Below the pieces are notes generated by a model. The model was not told the DNA's origin. It saw nothing but the letters and a program-made list of their open reading frames with translations, and ran no database searches. Of a stretch of 22,818 nucleotides of DNA, positions 1 through 7,190 are shown piece after piece; within the stretch, counting starts at the first letter, position 1; each line of letters begins with the position of its first letter. The stretch comes from a virus. The DNA is taken from IMG/VR virus record IMGVR_UViG_3300025645_000492, positions 1-22,818 of that record. The stretch is one strand, 5' to 3'. The position numbers were made by a program, and so were the translations under genes.

Positions 1-2
1 TA

Positions 3-1013
3 GTAGATGGCACAGATTACACTGCCACTAATGGCTCTACTGTTACACTAGAAACAGGTGCTACTGAAGGTGATCAAATTGTTATTGTGTCCCACGGTAG
101 CTTTGAAACAAGTGATACAGTAAGTAAGGCATCTGGTGGTACGTTTGCTGCAGCTATGAATTATCCCGGCGGTGCAGTTACTGGTAATGTTACATTTGGA
201 GATAGCAATAAAATATTAATGGGTGCTGGCTCAGACCTACAGCTTTATCACAATGGATCTGCAAGTTATATAACTGACCAAGGCACTGGAAATTTAGTTT
301 TAGGTGCAGCAGATAGCATTATTTTTCAAAATGCAGCACATAATGAGAATATGTTGGTGGCAAGTCAAAACGGTGCAGTTAGCCTTTATCATGACAATGC
401 AATTAAACTAGCCACAACAGCCACAGGCATAGATGTTACAGGTGCAATTACAGTAGGTGGTGCAGCTTTAGGCAGTGGAGGTATGGAGTTTATAACTTCT
501 ACTGATATTAGTAACGCCTCAACAGCTTCTTTTACAGGTTTTGATGCAAGTAAGTATGACTCTTATTTATTTACTTTCCACGCAATAGAAAGTGCTAATG
601 ATGGTGTAGTTTTTTATGCAAAAACAAGCTCTGATACATCTTCTCATAGTTATGACGGCGGGTCAGGTAATTACGTTGGAGAACAAGTTTTTCAGAGTGA
701 TAATAGTAATACTACATCATATTTAAGTTATAGTACTTTTGCAGCACTCACATCAGCAACAAAGCCTTTAGGTACAGATAGTCCTGAACCTAGTACCCTT
801 AATGGAACAGTGGAAATTTTTTCCCCACATCTATCTAAATACACTTTGTTAGAAAACAATTTTGCGTATATTTCTCAAAATGATCAACATACAAGGTCTG
901 CTTCATCAATATGGAGAGCTGAAAATGCACAAGTTAATGCTATTCAGTTTTATATGAGTGTTGGTAATATAGCATCAGGAACAATTACCATGTATGGCAG
1001 AGTAAATTCATAA
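3..1013 (+). CDS. tail fibre protein, 5'-truncated by window edge
   Basis: The reading frame is open from base 3, so the GTG at 87 is internal and the true start lies before the window. The residues ahead of it (a TDYTATNGS segment, then a GDQIVIVS segment) match residues about 51-77 of the next gene, which marks the C-terminal half of a shared N-terminal module. Next come beta-rich repeats of the kind common in marine phage fibres (LQLYHNGSASYI, AVSLYHDNAIKLAT, GIDVTG). From the MEFITSTDISNA segment onward is a separate C-terminal domain with many aromatic and Gly/Ser residues, probably the receptor-binding tip. The likely role is adsorption at the distal tail. The gene ends 9 bases before the next fibre gene, which has its own AAGGAAA ribosome site. 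Fibre identity is fairly secure; the host receptor is unknown. Confidence 0.8.
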   Translation, partial: VDGTDYTATNGSTVTLETGATEGDQIVIVSHGSFETSDTVSKASGGTFAAAMNYPGGAVTGNVTFGDSNKILMGAGSDLQLYHNGSASYITDQGTGNLVLGAADSIIFQNAAHNENMLVASQNGAVSLYHDNAIKLATTATGIDVTGAITVGGAALGSGGMEFITSTDISNASTASFTGFDASKYDSYLFTFHAIESANDGVVFYAKTSSDTSSHSYDGGSGNYVGEQVFQSDNSNTTSYLSYSTFAALTSATKPLGTDSPEPSTLNGTVEIFSPHLSKYTLLENNFAYISQNDQHTRSASSIWRAENAQVNAIQFYMSVGNIASGTITMYGRVNS

Positions 1014-1022
1014 GGAAACAGA

Positions 1023-2522
1023 ATGTCAGGATATATAGGCGCAATACCTACCCCACAGGCTACACAGAGTCGGGACGTATATACAGCCACATCAAATCAA
1101 ACTACATTTACTACCCAAGGGTATACGCCTAACTTTGTTTCTGTATATCTTAACGGGGTACACTTAGCTAGGGCAGACTTTACAGCCACGAATGGGTCAG
1201 ACGTTGTGTTGGCCTCTGGTGCGGCTGCAGATGATGTAGTAGAGATTGTTTCTTTTGGTACATTTCAATCAGCAGATGCTTTGCCCTTAACTGGTGGTAC
1301 TGTAACAGGTACAGTAAATTTTCCAGACGGAAGTATTAGTATATCAGATTTAGATATTGATGGGGGTACTGATATTGGGGCTGCATTAGTAGACGCAGAC
1401 CTAATGGTTGTTGATGATGGCGCAGGTGGAACAAATAGAAAAGCCACTATGTCACGATTGGCAACGTACATGGGTACTAAAGGTCTTGGTCCTGCATATA
1501 CTAGAAGTGCAACAGCCCCTAGTTCTCCAAATGAAGGAGATTTTTGGTATCATACTGGTATGAATGCTTTGTTTATTTATGACGGAACTAACGGTTGGAT
1601 TACTGATTCTGAAAGAAAATTTGGGTCAGGTATTTTTATAGGAGCAAATACTTTTAGTTTACTTGCAGTCAATGACGCCAGAATAAGAAAAATCAGGTTT
1701 GAGCCAGAATCTGAAATGGCAATAGATCAAGACGAATTTGTTTCTCATACGTATACTGATGCCGCAAATTCAATGCAAGCTGTTTCTAATAGTTCAAGAG
1801 GTGTATTTACACAAGCCGACGCAGCTACAAGTAACGCATATGCCTATGTAACTATAGGAACTAATGGTCAAGCCTCTAATTTTGGAAATGCTAGTGTTAT
1901 AGTCAGAGAGGGTATAGGTTGTGACCATGCCACCAGAGGAATATTTGCCAATGGTGCTACAACTGATTCTACTCCCCTAAATTCTATGGAATATATTACT
2001 ATTGCTAGTACAGGTAATGGTACTGACTTTGGTGATCTTACTGTAGCAAGGCGTTATTCAGGTTCTCAAGCCATAGCAAATACTACTCGTGGTGTTTTTT
2101 GTGGTGGCTACTCAGGGGCTACTGAAGACGTTATGGACTATGTAACTATAGCTTCAACAGGTAATGCCACTGATTTTGGTAATTTAACTTCAGGGCGGTA
2201 TGGCCTTGAAACAGCAAATAGCATTGTTAGGGGGCTTATTTTTGCTGCTGAAGCTGGGGCAACAGGAATAGATTATATGACTATTGCTAGTACAGGTAAT
2301 GCTTCAGACTTTGGCGATCATTTAAGTACAACATCAATGGGGAACGGTTGGTGTGTTCATAATAAACTTTATGCTTATTATAGTAGAGAATCCATTGGAA
2401 CTCAAGAAAAACATACAATAGCTACTGCTGCTAATGCTACTGTTTTTCAATTTTCAAATGTAGCATTAGCAACAGCTTACACACATGCTCCCATTAAAGG
2501 TTGGATTGCTGCAAGTGGTTAA
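1023..2522 (+). CDS. tail fibre protein with beta-propeller-like repeats
   Basis: This 499-residue protein is probably a second receptor-binding fibre. Residues 1-80 (GYIGAIPTPQATQSRD, then VYLNGVHLARADFTATNGS) form an N-terminal module shared with the preceding gene and typical of marine phage fibres, presumably the tail-attachment end. Residues 155-195 hold a second common fibre segment (TAPSSPNEGDFWYHT, LFIYDGTNGW). From about residue 200 to the end, a unit of roughly 45-50 residues repeats. Each has a strand like RGVFCGG, then YVTIASTGNATDFG, as in a Kelch- or RCC1-like propeller. RG(V/I)F-type strands begin near residues 200, 258, 304, 355, 402, 447 and 491. The ribosome site AAGGAAA lies just before the ATG. 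There is no transmembrane or enzymatic motif. The propeller fold is inferred from the periodicity alone. Confidence 0.8.
   Translation: MSGYIGAIPTPQATQSRDVYTATSNQTTFTTQGYTPNFVSVYLNGVHLARADFTATNGSDVVLASGAAADDVVEIVSFGTFQSADALPLTGGTVTGTVNFPDGSISISDLDIDGGTDIGAALVDADLMVVDDGAGGTNRKATMSRLATYMGTKGLGPAYTRSATAPSSPNEGDFWYHTGMNALFIYDGTNGWITDSERKFGSGIFIGANTFSLLAVNDARIRKIRFEPESEMAIDQDEFVSHTYTDAANSMQAVSNSSRGVFTQADAATSNAYAYVTIGTNGQASNFGNASVIVREGIGCDHATRGIFANGATTDSTPLNSMEYITIASTGNGTDFGDLTVARRYSGSQAIANTTRGVFCGGYSGATEDVMDYVTIASTGNATDFGNLTSGRYGLETANSIVRGLIFAAEAGATGIDYMTIASTGNASDFGDHLSTTSMGNGWCVHNKLYAYYSRESIGTQEKHTIATAANATVFQFSNVALATAYTHAPIKGWIAASG
1620..2519 (+). repeat. propeller-type protein repeats in second fibre
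   Basis: The repeat unit encodes (M/I)(D/E)Y(V/I/M)TIASTGN..DFG followed by about 20 variable residues and an (R)G(V/I)F strand. At DNA level two copies share an identical 22-base stretch, at 1998-2019 and 2280-2301. The last partial unit ends in an IKGWIAAS strand that matches the first strand of the array (SGIFIGA). This is the usual 'velcro' closure of propellers. Confidence 0.65.
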
Positions 2523-2551
2523 TTGACAAACTAAAATATATAATATATAAT
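2523..2551 (+). promoter_or_regulatory. consensus sigma70 promoter
   Basis: A perfect -35 box TTGACA (2523-2528), a 17-base spacer and a perfect -10 box TATAAT (2546-2551) lie directly after the stop codon of the second fibre gene. It points into the plus-strand run beginning at 2580. A match of 12/12 consensus bases with ideal spacing in a 57-base gap is very unlikely by chance. Confidence 0.88.
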
Positions 2552-2552
2552 A

Positions 2553-2569
2553 CTGTTTGTTTAAAACAG
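2553..2569 (+). promoter_or_regulatory. inverted repeat at the expected transcription start
   Basis: CTGTTT (2553-2558) and AAACAG (2564-2569) are perfect inverted arms around a 5-base centre. They begin two bases after the -10 box, across the expected +1. The position suits a repressor operator. It could also form a short hairpin at the 5' end of the mRNA, just before the AGAGGA ribosome site. No regulator gene is visible in this window. Confidence 0.45.
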
Positions 2570-2579
2570 AGGAAACCTA

Positions 2580-3389
2580 ATGAACGACTTAACACTACTA
2601 ACACAAGAAAATATGTTACCTATTGCTGGGCCTAATGTAAATGTACCAGCAGTTAAAAAGGTTACAGAAAATTTACCTGCACTTACTGAGCAAGCTAAGG
2701 CATTTGGTAGCTCAAACAGCCAATCTATGTTGACTAATATGACCTTAACCATGATGAATGGTCACAGTCCTATGAGGATGTTACGTCAAGTATTAGCAGA
2801 AACAGAATCTCGTAGAAAGAACTTAGTTAGTGCACAAGTAAAACATGCAGAAGCTATAGAAAGATTAGAAAAGTTAGAGTCAATAGTTAATCCTACTAAT
2901 ATAGAGATTGCTAAGTTACGTGAAGCTAAGATTCAATTAGAAGACATGGAGACTGCAGTTAATGGCTCCTTTATAGATATAGCTGTTTTAGTTGATGCCT
3001 ATGAAAACATTAAAGAAAAGCATGGCATTGGTGAGTGGGATGCTTCTATGTTTGAAGCAGAAGAAAAACGCCACCACATTCGCAGAGGTTTTGAGCATCT
3101 GTATAGAAGCATGGTTCAATCTGGAGTGTCCTCAGAAGGACCGACTGAATACTTAATGCAGTATGGCGTACACCCACAGCAAGCAACCTTAGAGGTGATG
3201 GGTTACATAAAGCATACAGAGCAACGTATTATTAAAGGTGAACGTCTTAAAGGTAGTGACTGTGAAGACTTCCTAGATAAAATGGCAGACAGGTATTTAG
3301 ATTGTGCTGATGATGTAAGTGAAAGAATATTTGGCAAGACTGAGACTACTAATACAGACTACATGAGATTGTTGGAGGCTGCAGAATGA
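2580..3389 (+). CDS. coiled-coil phage protein of unknown function
   Basis: This is the first gene after the consensus promoter, with an AGAGGAAA ribosome site. I do not recognise a family with confidence. Its 269 residues lack a signal peptide or membrane segment. Residues about 70-140 (VLAETESRRKNLVSAQVKHAE through EIAKLREAKIQLEDMET) are charged and heptad-like, so a coiled coil is likely. The second half is mixed alpha-helical, with an EEKRHHIRRGFEHLYRSMVQSG segment. Its stop overlaps the start of the next gene by four bases (ATGA), which implies translational coupling. Its position between the fibres and the ejection proteins suggests a structural or assembly role, but nothing in the sequence proves it. 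Confidence 0.75.
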   Translation: MNDLTLLTQENMLPIAGPNVNVPAVKKVTENLPALTEQAKAFGSSNSQSMLTNMTLTMMNGHSPMRMLRQVLAETESRRKNLVSAQVKHAEAIERLEKLESIVNPTNIEIAKLREAKIQLEDMETAVNGSFIDIAVLVDAYENIKEKHGIGEWDASMFEAEEKRHHIRRGFEHLYRSMVQSGVSSEGPTEYLMQYGVHPQQATLEVMGYIKHTEQRIIKGERLKGSDCEDFLDKMADRYLDCADDVSERIFGKTETTNTDYMRLLEAAE

Positions 3390-3652
3390 TACTAGAGTAT
3401 AAGATGGTTAAGACTCAAGAAGGTATGCAAGTACCTCATTGGATTGAAGATGGGGGTTACTACGGCAAGCCTGACTTTTCGTTTGTAGGTTGGTCTCCTG
3501 ATGATGATGTTCGTGAGTACTACATTCCAGATACTGTAACTATACTTACTAATGAGCAATTTATTGCTAGGGTGGTAGCATTAAAAGATAGTAACACTAC
3601 AGAAGAACAAGCTACGGCCCAAGCTAATGCTTGGATTACGGCTAGAAGCTAA
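3386..3652 (+). CDS. small phage protein of unknown function
   Basis: Eighty-eight residues; not assigned to a family. The start overlaps the previous stop (ATGA) and the stop overlaps the next start (TAATG), so it sits inside a coupled operon. The N-terminal half is rich in aromatic and acidic residues (HWIEDGGYYGKPDFSFVGW, DDDVREYYIPD). The C-terminal half is an alanine-rich helix (EEQATAQANAWITAR). It has no Cys and no hydrophobic segment. The general style recalls small fibre-associated or chaperone-like proteins encoded near phage fibres, but this is a guess from context. Confidence 0.65.
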   Translation: MILEYKMVKTQEGMQVPHWIEDGGYYGKPDFSFVGWSPDDDVREYYIPDTVTILTNEQFIARVVALKDSNTTEEQATAQANAWITARS

Positions 3653-3906
3653 TGGATATAAACTGGACATTAGTAACAATAGCAGGAGCATTACTAGCAC
3701 AGGGTGCTGCTGTAGTATGGGCAGTGTCCAGTATGGTATCAGACATACAGTATAACAGGGCTGAGATAGCTGATGTAGAAAACAGCACAGCAAGACTAGC
3801 TGATGATATACATGAGAATGACGTAATGATTGCACGTATTGATGCAAATGTAGAAGCAATCAAGGAAGCATTAAATGTGGTTACAACTAATCACGCAAAG
3901 AGATAA
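3652..3906 (+). CDS. small membrane-anchored coiled-coil protein, possible holin or spanin-like
   Basis: Eighty-four residues. Residues about 6-28 (TLVTIAGALLAQGAAVVWAVSS) form one hydrophobic segment with few preceding charges. The rest (residues 34-78) is a charged helix with heptad spacing (RAEIADVENSTARLADDI, then MIARIDANVEAIKEAL). One N-terminal membrane anchor plus a coiled coil is the plan of many phage inner-membrane spanins and some class II or III holins. No lipoprotein o-spanin partner is obvious, although the gene at 4390 has a signal-like N-terminus. The start overlaps the previous stop (TAATG). The membrane topology is well supported; the lysis role is an inference. Confidence 0.65.
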   Translation: MDINWTLVTIAGALLAQGAAVVWAVSSMVSDIQYNRAEIADVENSTARLADDIHENDVMIARIDANVEAIKEALNVVTTNHAKR

Positions 3907-3910
3907 TTAA

Positions 3911-4390
3911 ATGATTGACCCCGTTACAGCTTTTGCTGCAGCTAATGCAGCCTTCAAAGGGGTCAAGATGCTAGTAGGTGCTGGCAGAGAAATACAAGAT
4001 GTATCACAGCAACTAGGTGCATGGTACGGTGCAGTAGCTGACATTACTAGGGCTGAGTCCCAACGTAAAAACCCTACATGGTTAGACAAGCAGACACACG
4101 GTACTGACAACATAGAACAAGAAGCAATGGACATTATTGTTCGTAAGAAGACATTGCTTGAGAAAGAAAAAGAAATAAAGTTTATGTTAGACTACAGGTT
4201 TGGTCTTGGCACATACGATGAAATGTTAGGTATGCGTAGACAAATACGTAAGGATCGTGAAGAGACTGTATATAAAGCTATGGAAGCTAAACGACAAATA
4301 CAGAATAACTTAGCCATAGCTACTCTTTCGTTCCTAATTCTTGGTACATTAGGTGGGGGCATTTATTTAGTAATACTAGGAGTTAGTTAA
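3911..4390 (+). CDS. conserved-looking phage protein with C-terminal membrane helix
   Basis: This 159-residue protein starts MIDPVTAFAAANAAFKGVK. It has an amphipathic N-terminal region (residues 5-45), a long charged helical middle (about 90-140, including TLLEKEKEIKF and RRQIRKDREETVYKAMEAKRQ) and a strongly hydrophobic C-terminal segment (residues about 136-157). It is therefore probably tail-anchored in the inner membrane or a proteolipid-like virion part. I recall similar proteins from marine podoviruses but know no function. The ribosome site is weak (AGAGATAA). Its last base is shared with the start of the next gene (TAATG). A lysis or membrane-associated ejection role is possible but not shown. 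Confidence 0.7.
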   Translation: MIDPVTAFAAANAAFKGVKMLVGAGREIQDVSQQLGAWYGAVADITRAESQRKNPTWLDKQTHGTDNIEQEAMDIIVRKKTLLEKEKEIKFMLDYRFGLGTYDEMLGMRRQIRKDREETVYKAMEAKRQIQNNLAIATLSFLILGTLGGGIYLVILGVS

Positions 4391-4656
4391 TGAGTGTACT
4401 TACAGTTATGCCTTTAGTGTTGGCAGGTTTATTAAGCAGCCCTGAGTTTGTAATATGCCAACTAGCAAAAAGAGTAAAGATAAGAGAAGAAAAGGTTTGC
4501 ATTTACCGTGGCCCTAATGGTACAATAGGATATCATTATCCTAGTTATAGTTTCAAGGAATGCCCAAAACAATTTATGTGTAGATACACACCTAATGCTA
4601 AGAAAAAAGTAAGTGTTCAAGATATACTTGACGGATTAAAAGATGGTTTTGAATGA
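4390..4656 (+). CDS. small exported Cys-containing protein of unknown function
   Basis: Eighty-eight residues. Residues 1-18 (MSVLTVMPLVLAGLLSSP) look like a signal peptide or anchor without a positive N-region. The rest is basic and contains four cysteines (residues about 23, 37, 58 and 64), which could form two disulfides in the periplasm. No enzyme motif is seen. The start is coupled to the previous gene by TAATG and the stop to the next by ATGA. With the two preceding membrane genes it forms a small block of envelope-directed genes. Confidence 0.6.
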   Translation: MSVLTVMPLVLAGLLSSPEFVICQLAKRVKIREEKVCIYRGPNGTIGYHYPSYSFKECPKQFMCRYTPNAKKKVSVQDILDGLKDGFE

Positions 4657-5072
4657 TAATAGATAATAGTAAAGCTATTGCAGATGGATTACAATTATTT
4701 ATTAACAGTAGTATTTATAACAGATACAGACTTAAAGATATAAATACATATTTAGTTTTACCTGTTAATAATAATAAAATTAGAATTTTTTATCAGCAAG
4801 ATCAACCTATAGGATTAATAACTTGGTGTTGGTTTACAAAAGAAAAAGCAAACAAATTTTTACAATATAAATATGACCCTGTTGAAGAAGACTACAAGAG
4901 TACAAAAATAAATAATAAACAATTATGGTGTTTAGATTTTATTTCTACTAAAGGAAAAGCAAAGCAAATGATAACTTCAGTTAGAAAAGAACATGCAGAA
5001 ATATATGGACATGGTAAAGTACACTGGCGTAGATTTTCTAATCCTACTAAAGAACACAAGAAAGAATTTTAA
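4653..5072 (+). CDS. HlyC-like (RTX toxin-activating) lysine acyltransferase homologue
   Basis: This 139-residue protein aligns by eye with the HlyC/toxin-activating lysine acyltransferase family, GNAT-like enzymes that move a fatty acyl group from acyl-ACP to a lysine of an RTX toxin. Supporting blocks are PIGLITWCWF (52-61; family form P(V/I)..C.WA), a ...EEDYKS... segment (about 79-83), LWCLDFISTKG (91-101; family W.ID.IAPFGD, with the catalytic Asp at D95) and a downstream basic segment. The catalytic His of HlyC (His23) appears to be Tyr22, in a segment otherwise similar (SSIYNRYRL against SPLHRNWPV). The protein is shorter than HlyC (about 170 residues). No RTX toxin is nearby, so a virion or host protein may be the target, or catalysis may be lost. 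The family call is by pattern recognition only. Confidence 0.62.
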   Translation: MIIDNSKAIADGLQLFINSSIYNRYRLKDINTYLVLPVNNNKIRIFYQQDQPIGLITWCWFTKEKANKFLQYKYDPVEEDYKSTKINNKQLWCLDFISTKGKAKQMITSVRKEHAEIYGHGKVHWRRFSNPTKEHKKEF

Positions 5073-5074
5073 TT

Positions 5075-7177
5075 ATGTTGTATAATCCTTTTATGCCTAG
5101 TGTTAAACTTAACAACCGTATTACTTTTGGTGGTGGGGGTGGAGATGCACCTGCACCTGTAGTTGCTCCATCGCCTGTTGCAGTAACACCTCCACCTCCC
5201 CCTCCTCCTGAGTTTACTTCTACTTATCCAGAGCTTGCAAATCAAAGATTTTCTACTGAAGAAGCTAAAACTACTGCTGAAGCTACTATTGATAAACAAA
5301 AAACAGATGCTAGTACTGCTGTTACTGGTGCTACTCAGTATGCTCAAGATGTAGGTAATGATGTTAATACTGCATCTAGAAATGTACAGAGTAAAATTAG
5401 TACTCTTCAACTAGAACTAAATAATCTTCTTACTGCTGATCAAGCTAACCCTCAAATAGCAGCAGCAGTAAAATCTAAACAAGATGAAATAACTAAAGCA
5501 CAAGCAGAGCTATCTAATCTTAGTGGCATTTTGCAAACACAAATGGTTCAAGGTCAAGAAGACCTAATGAGAAATACTCTTATTAACCCAGCTTCTGTAT
5601 TACAAAAAGCACAAGTAACTAATATAAATCCTAATGCTGCTGGTACTAATATAGACCCTAATACAGGAAAAGTACCTGATGTAATTACTCAGTCTTCTAA
5701 AGATGCTACAGCTACATCTATGGCAGGGCCAACAGATATTACTGCTGCAGGTATTGCTGCTAAAACTGCTGTAGATCAAGTAGGTCAAGCCTTAAAAAAT
5801 ATTACTCCTCAACAAGGTACAGTATCAGATGAAGCAACTATTGCGGCAGCAACAATGGACCCTAGCACTACTGCTGTAGGTAATTTAACTGCTGCACAAG
5901 GTACAGCTAATCTTATGAACAATCCTGTTCAAAGAGAAATCCAAGCAGGTGAACTTGTTTCAGGTGCTGCTGATGCAGCTAAAGCTGCAGTGTTTACAGA
6001 ACAAATCCAAGCTGCTACTGCAAGCCCTTCTGATAAAGCTACAGTACAAGGGCAGCTTACTGGACTTATGGAAGACTTTGAGGGTGGAGCCACACCAGCA
6101 TGGGCCGCAGGAGCCATGAGGACAGCCACAGCACAGATGGCTGCACGTGGACTAGGGGCTAGTAGCATGGCAGGACAAGCCATTGTACAGGCCACTATGG
6201 AAGCTGCACTACCTATTGCAGCAGCAGATGCTCAAACTGTTGCAGGGTTTGAAATGCAAAACCTTAGCAATCGTCAAGCTAGGGCAATGCTTGCAGCACA
6301 GCAACGTGCTACATTTATGGGTATGGAATTTGATCAAGACTTCCAAGCAAGAGTTTCTAATGCTGCTAAGATTAGTGACATAGCAAACATGAACTTTACT
6401 GCAGAGCAACAGATTGCACTAGAAAATAGTCGTGCTGCTAACAGTATGAACATGGCTAACTTGACTAACAATCAAGCTATGGTAATGGCAAATGCATCAT
6501 CCATTAGTCAGCTTGAAACTCAAAACTTAACTAATCAACAGCAAGCTGCAGTACAAAATGCTCAAAATTTCTTGGGTATGGATATGGCTAATTTAACTAA
6601 TAGGCAGTCAATAGAAGTATTTAAAGCACAATCGATGCAACAAACTATCTTAACTGATGTTGCAGCAGAGAATGCAGCTAGACAGTTTAATGCTACTAGT
6701 GAGAATCAAACTACTCAGTTCTTAGCTAATTTAAATTCTCAGATTGCACAGTTTAATTCTTCTCAAGCCAATGCTATTTCTCAATTTAATGCAGGACAAA
6801 CTAATGCTAACAGAGAATTTGTAGCTAAGTTACAAGAGCAACGTAATCAATTTAATGCTACTAACTCTTTAGCTATTGCACAAGCTAATGCTGTATGGAG
6901 ACAAAACACTTCTACTTTAAATGCTGCTGCAGATAATGAAGCTAATATGGAGTTTGCTAAAACAACTAATGGACTTACAGCAAAAAGTATTGATGAAGTT
7001 TGGCAAAGAGAACGAGACATTATGGATATGTTTTTTAACTCAGAGGAAAGTGCTAAAGATAGAACACTTAGTCTTATGGTTGCAGATAAAGATGCTGATG
7101 CAGCTAGAATGCAGTTAGAGTATGCAGAAGAAAGAGATAAGACAAGTACACTTATGAAATTCTTTTGGCCTTTTTAA
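5075..7177 (+). CDS. internal virion (ejection) protein with 11/22-residue helical repeats
   Basis: A 700-residue Ala/Gln/Asn-rich protein. After a Gly-rich patch (GGGGG at 19-23) and a poly-proline stretch (PPPPPPP, about 39-45) it is mostly helical. Residues 55-160 are coiled-coil-like. Residues about 330-395 include a GATPAWAAGAMRTATAQMAARG block and a hydrophobic alanine-rich helix. From 396 to 637 the chain divides exactly into eleven 22-residue units, many starting NLTN, and toward the end into 11-residue units ending in Phe (QF). The C-terminus is MKFFWPF, an aromatic patch suited to membrane contact. Length and place, followed by a lysozyme and a 1202-residue protein, suggest a counterpart of T7 gp14/gp15 ejection proteins. 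I know of no sequence homology to those. Translation probably couples to the previous gene (2-base gap). Confidence 0.72.
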   Translation: MLYNPFMPSVKLNNRITFGGGGGDAPAPVVAPSPVAVTPPPPPPPEFTSTYPELANQRFSTEEAKTTAEATIDKQKTDASTAVTGATQYAQDVGNDVNTASRNVQSKISTLQLELNNLLTADQANPQIAAAVKSKQDEITKAQAELSNLSGILQTQMVQGQEDLMRNTLINPASVLQKAQVTNINPNAAGTNIDPNTGKVPDVITQSSKDATATSMAGPTDITAAGIAAKTAVDQVGQALKNITPQQGTVSDEATIAAATMDPSTTAVGNLTAAQGTANLMNNPVQREIQAGELVSGAADAAKAAVFTEQIQAATASPSDKATVQGQLTGLMEDFEGGATPAWAAGAMRTATAQMAARGLGASSMAGQAIVQATMEAALPIAAADAQTVAGFEMQNLSNRQARAMLAAQQRATFMGMEFDQDFQARVSNAAKISDIANMNFTAEQQIALENSRAANSMNMANLTNNQAMVMANASSISQLETQNLTNQQQAAVQNAQNFLGMDMANLTNRQSIEVFKAQSMQQTILTDVAAENAARQFNATSENQTTQFLANLNSQIAQFNSSQANAISQFNAGQTNANREFVAKLQEQRNQFNATNSLAIAQANAVWRQNTSTLNAAADNEANMEFAKTTNGLTAKSIDEVWQRERDIMDMFFNSEESAKDRTLSLMVADKDADAARMQLEYAEERDKTSTLMKFFWPF
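6260..6985 (+). repeat. eleven exact 22-residue (2 x 11) protein repeats
   Basis: Residues 396-637 of the 700-residue protein split without gaps into 22-residue blocks: NLSNRQ..., EFDQDF..., NFTAEQ..., NLTNNQ..., NLTNQQ..., NLTNRQ..., DVAAEN..., LANLNS..., NAGQTN..., NATNSL..., NAAADN.... In the second half each block is two 11-mers, often ending in F (for example NSSQANAISQF, NAGQTNANREF, VAKLQEQRNQF). An 11-residue period equals three helical turns, as in hendecad coiled coils and apolipoprotein-like amphipathic helices. Confidence 0.8.
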
Positions 7178-7190
7178 TTAGGAAAATACA

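Noticed and set aside
87-1013. GTG at 87 as the start of the first fibre gene
   Set aside because: The same frame is open back to base 3 and its translation matches the second fibre's N-terminal module, so the gene continues beyond the window.
1998-2301. Direct repeats as a CRISPR array or phase-variable element
   Set aside because: The repeats are coding, in frame and degenerate, with a period of one protein unit. They are explained by the propeller-like domain.
5069-5410. Minus-strand frame of 113 residues opposite the repeat protein
   Set aside because: Ser/Ile/Arg-rich composition arises from the complement of Ala/Thr/Gln-rich codons. It has no ribosome site and overlaps a clear gene on the other strand.
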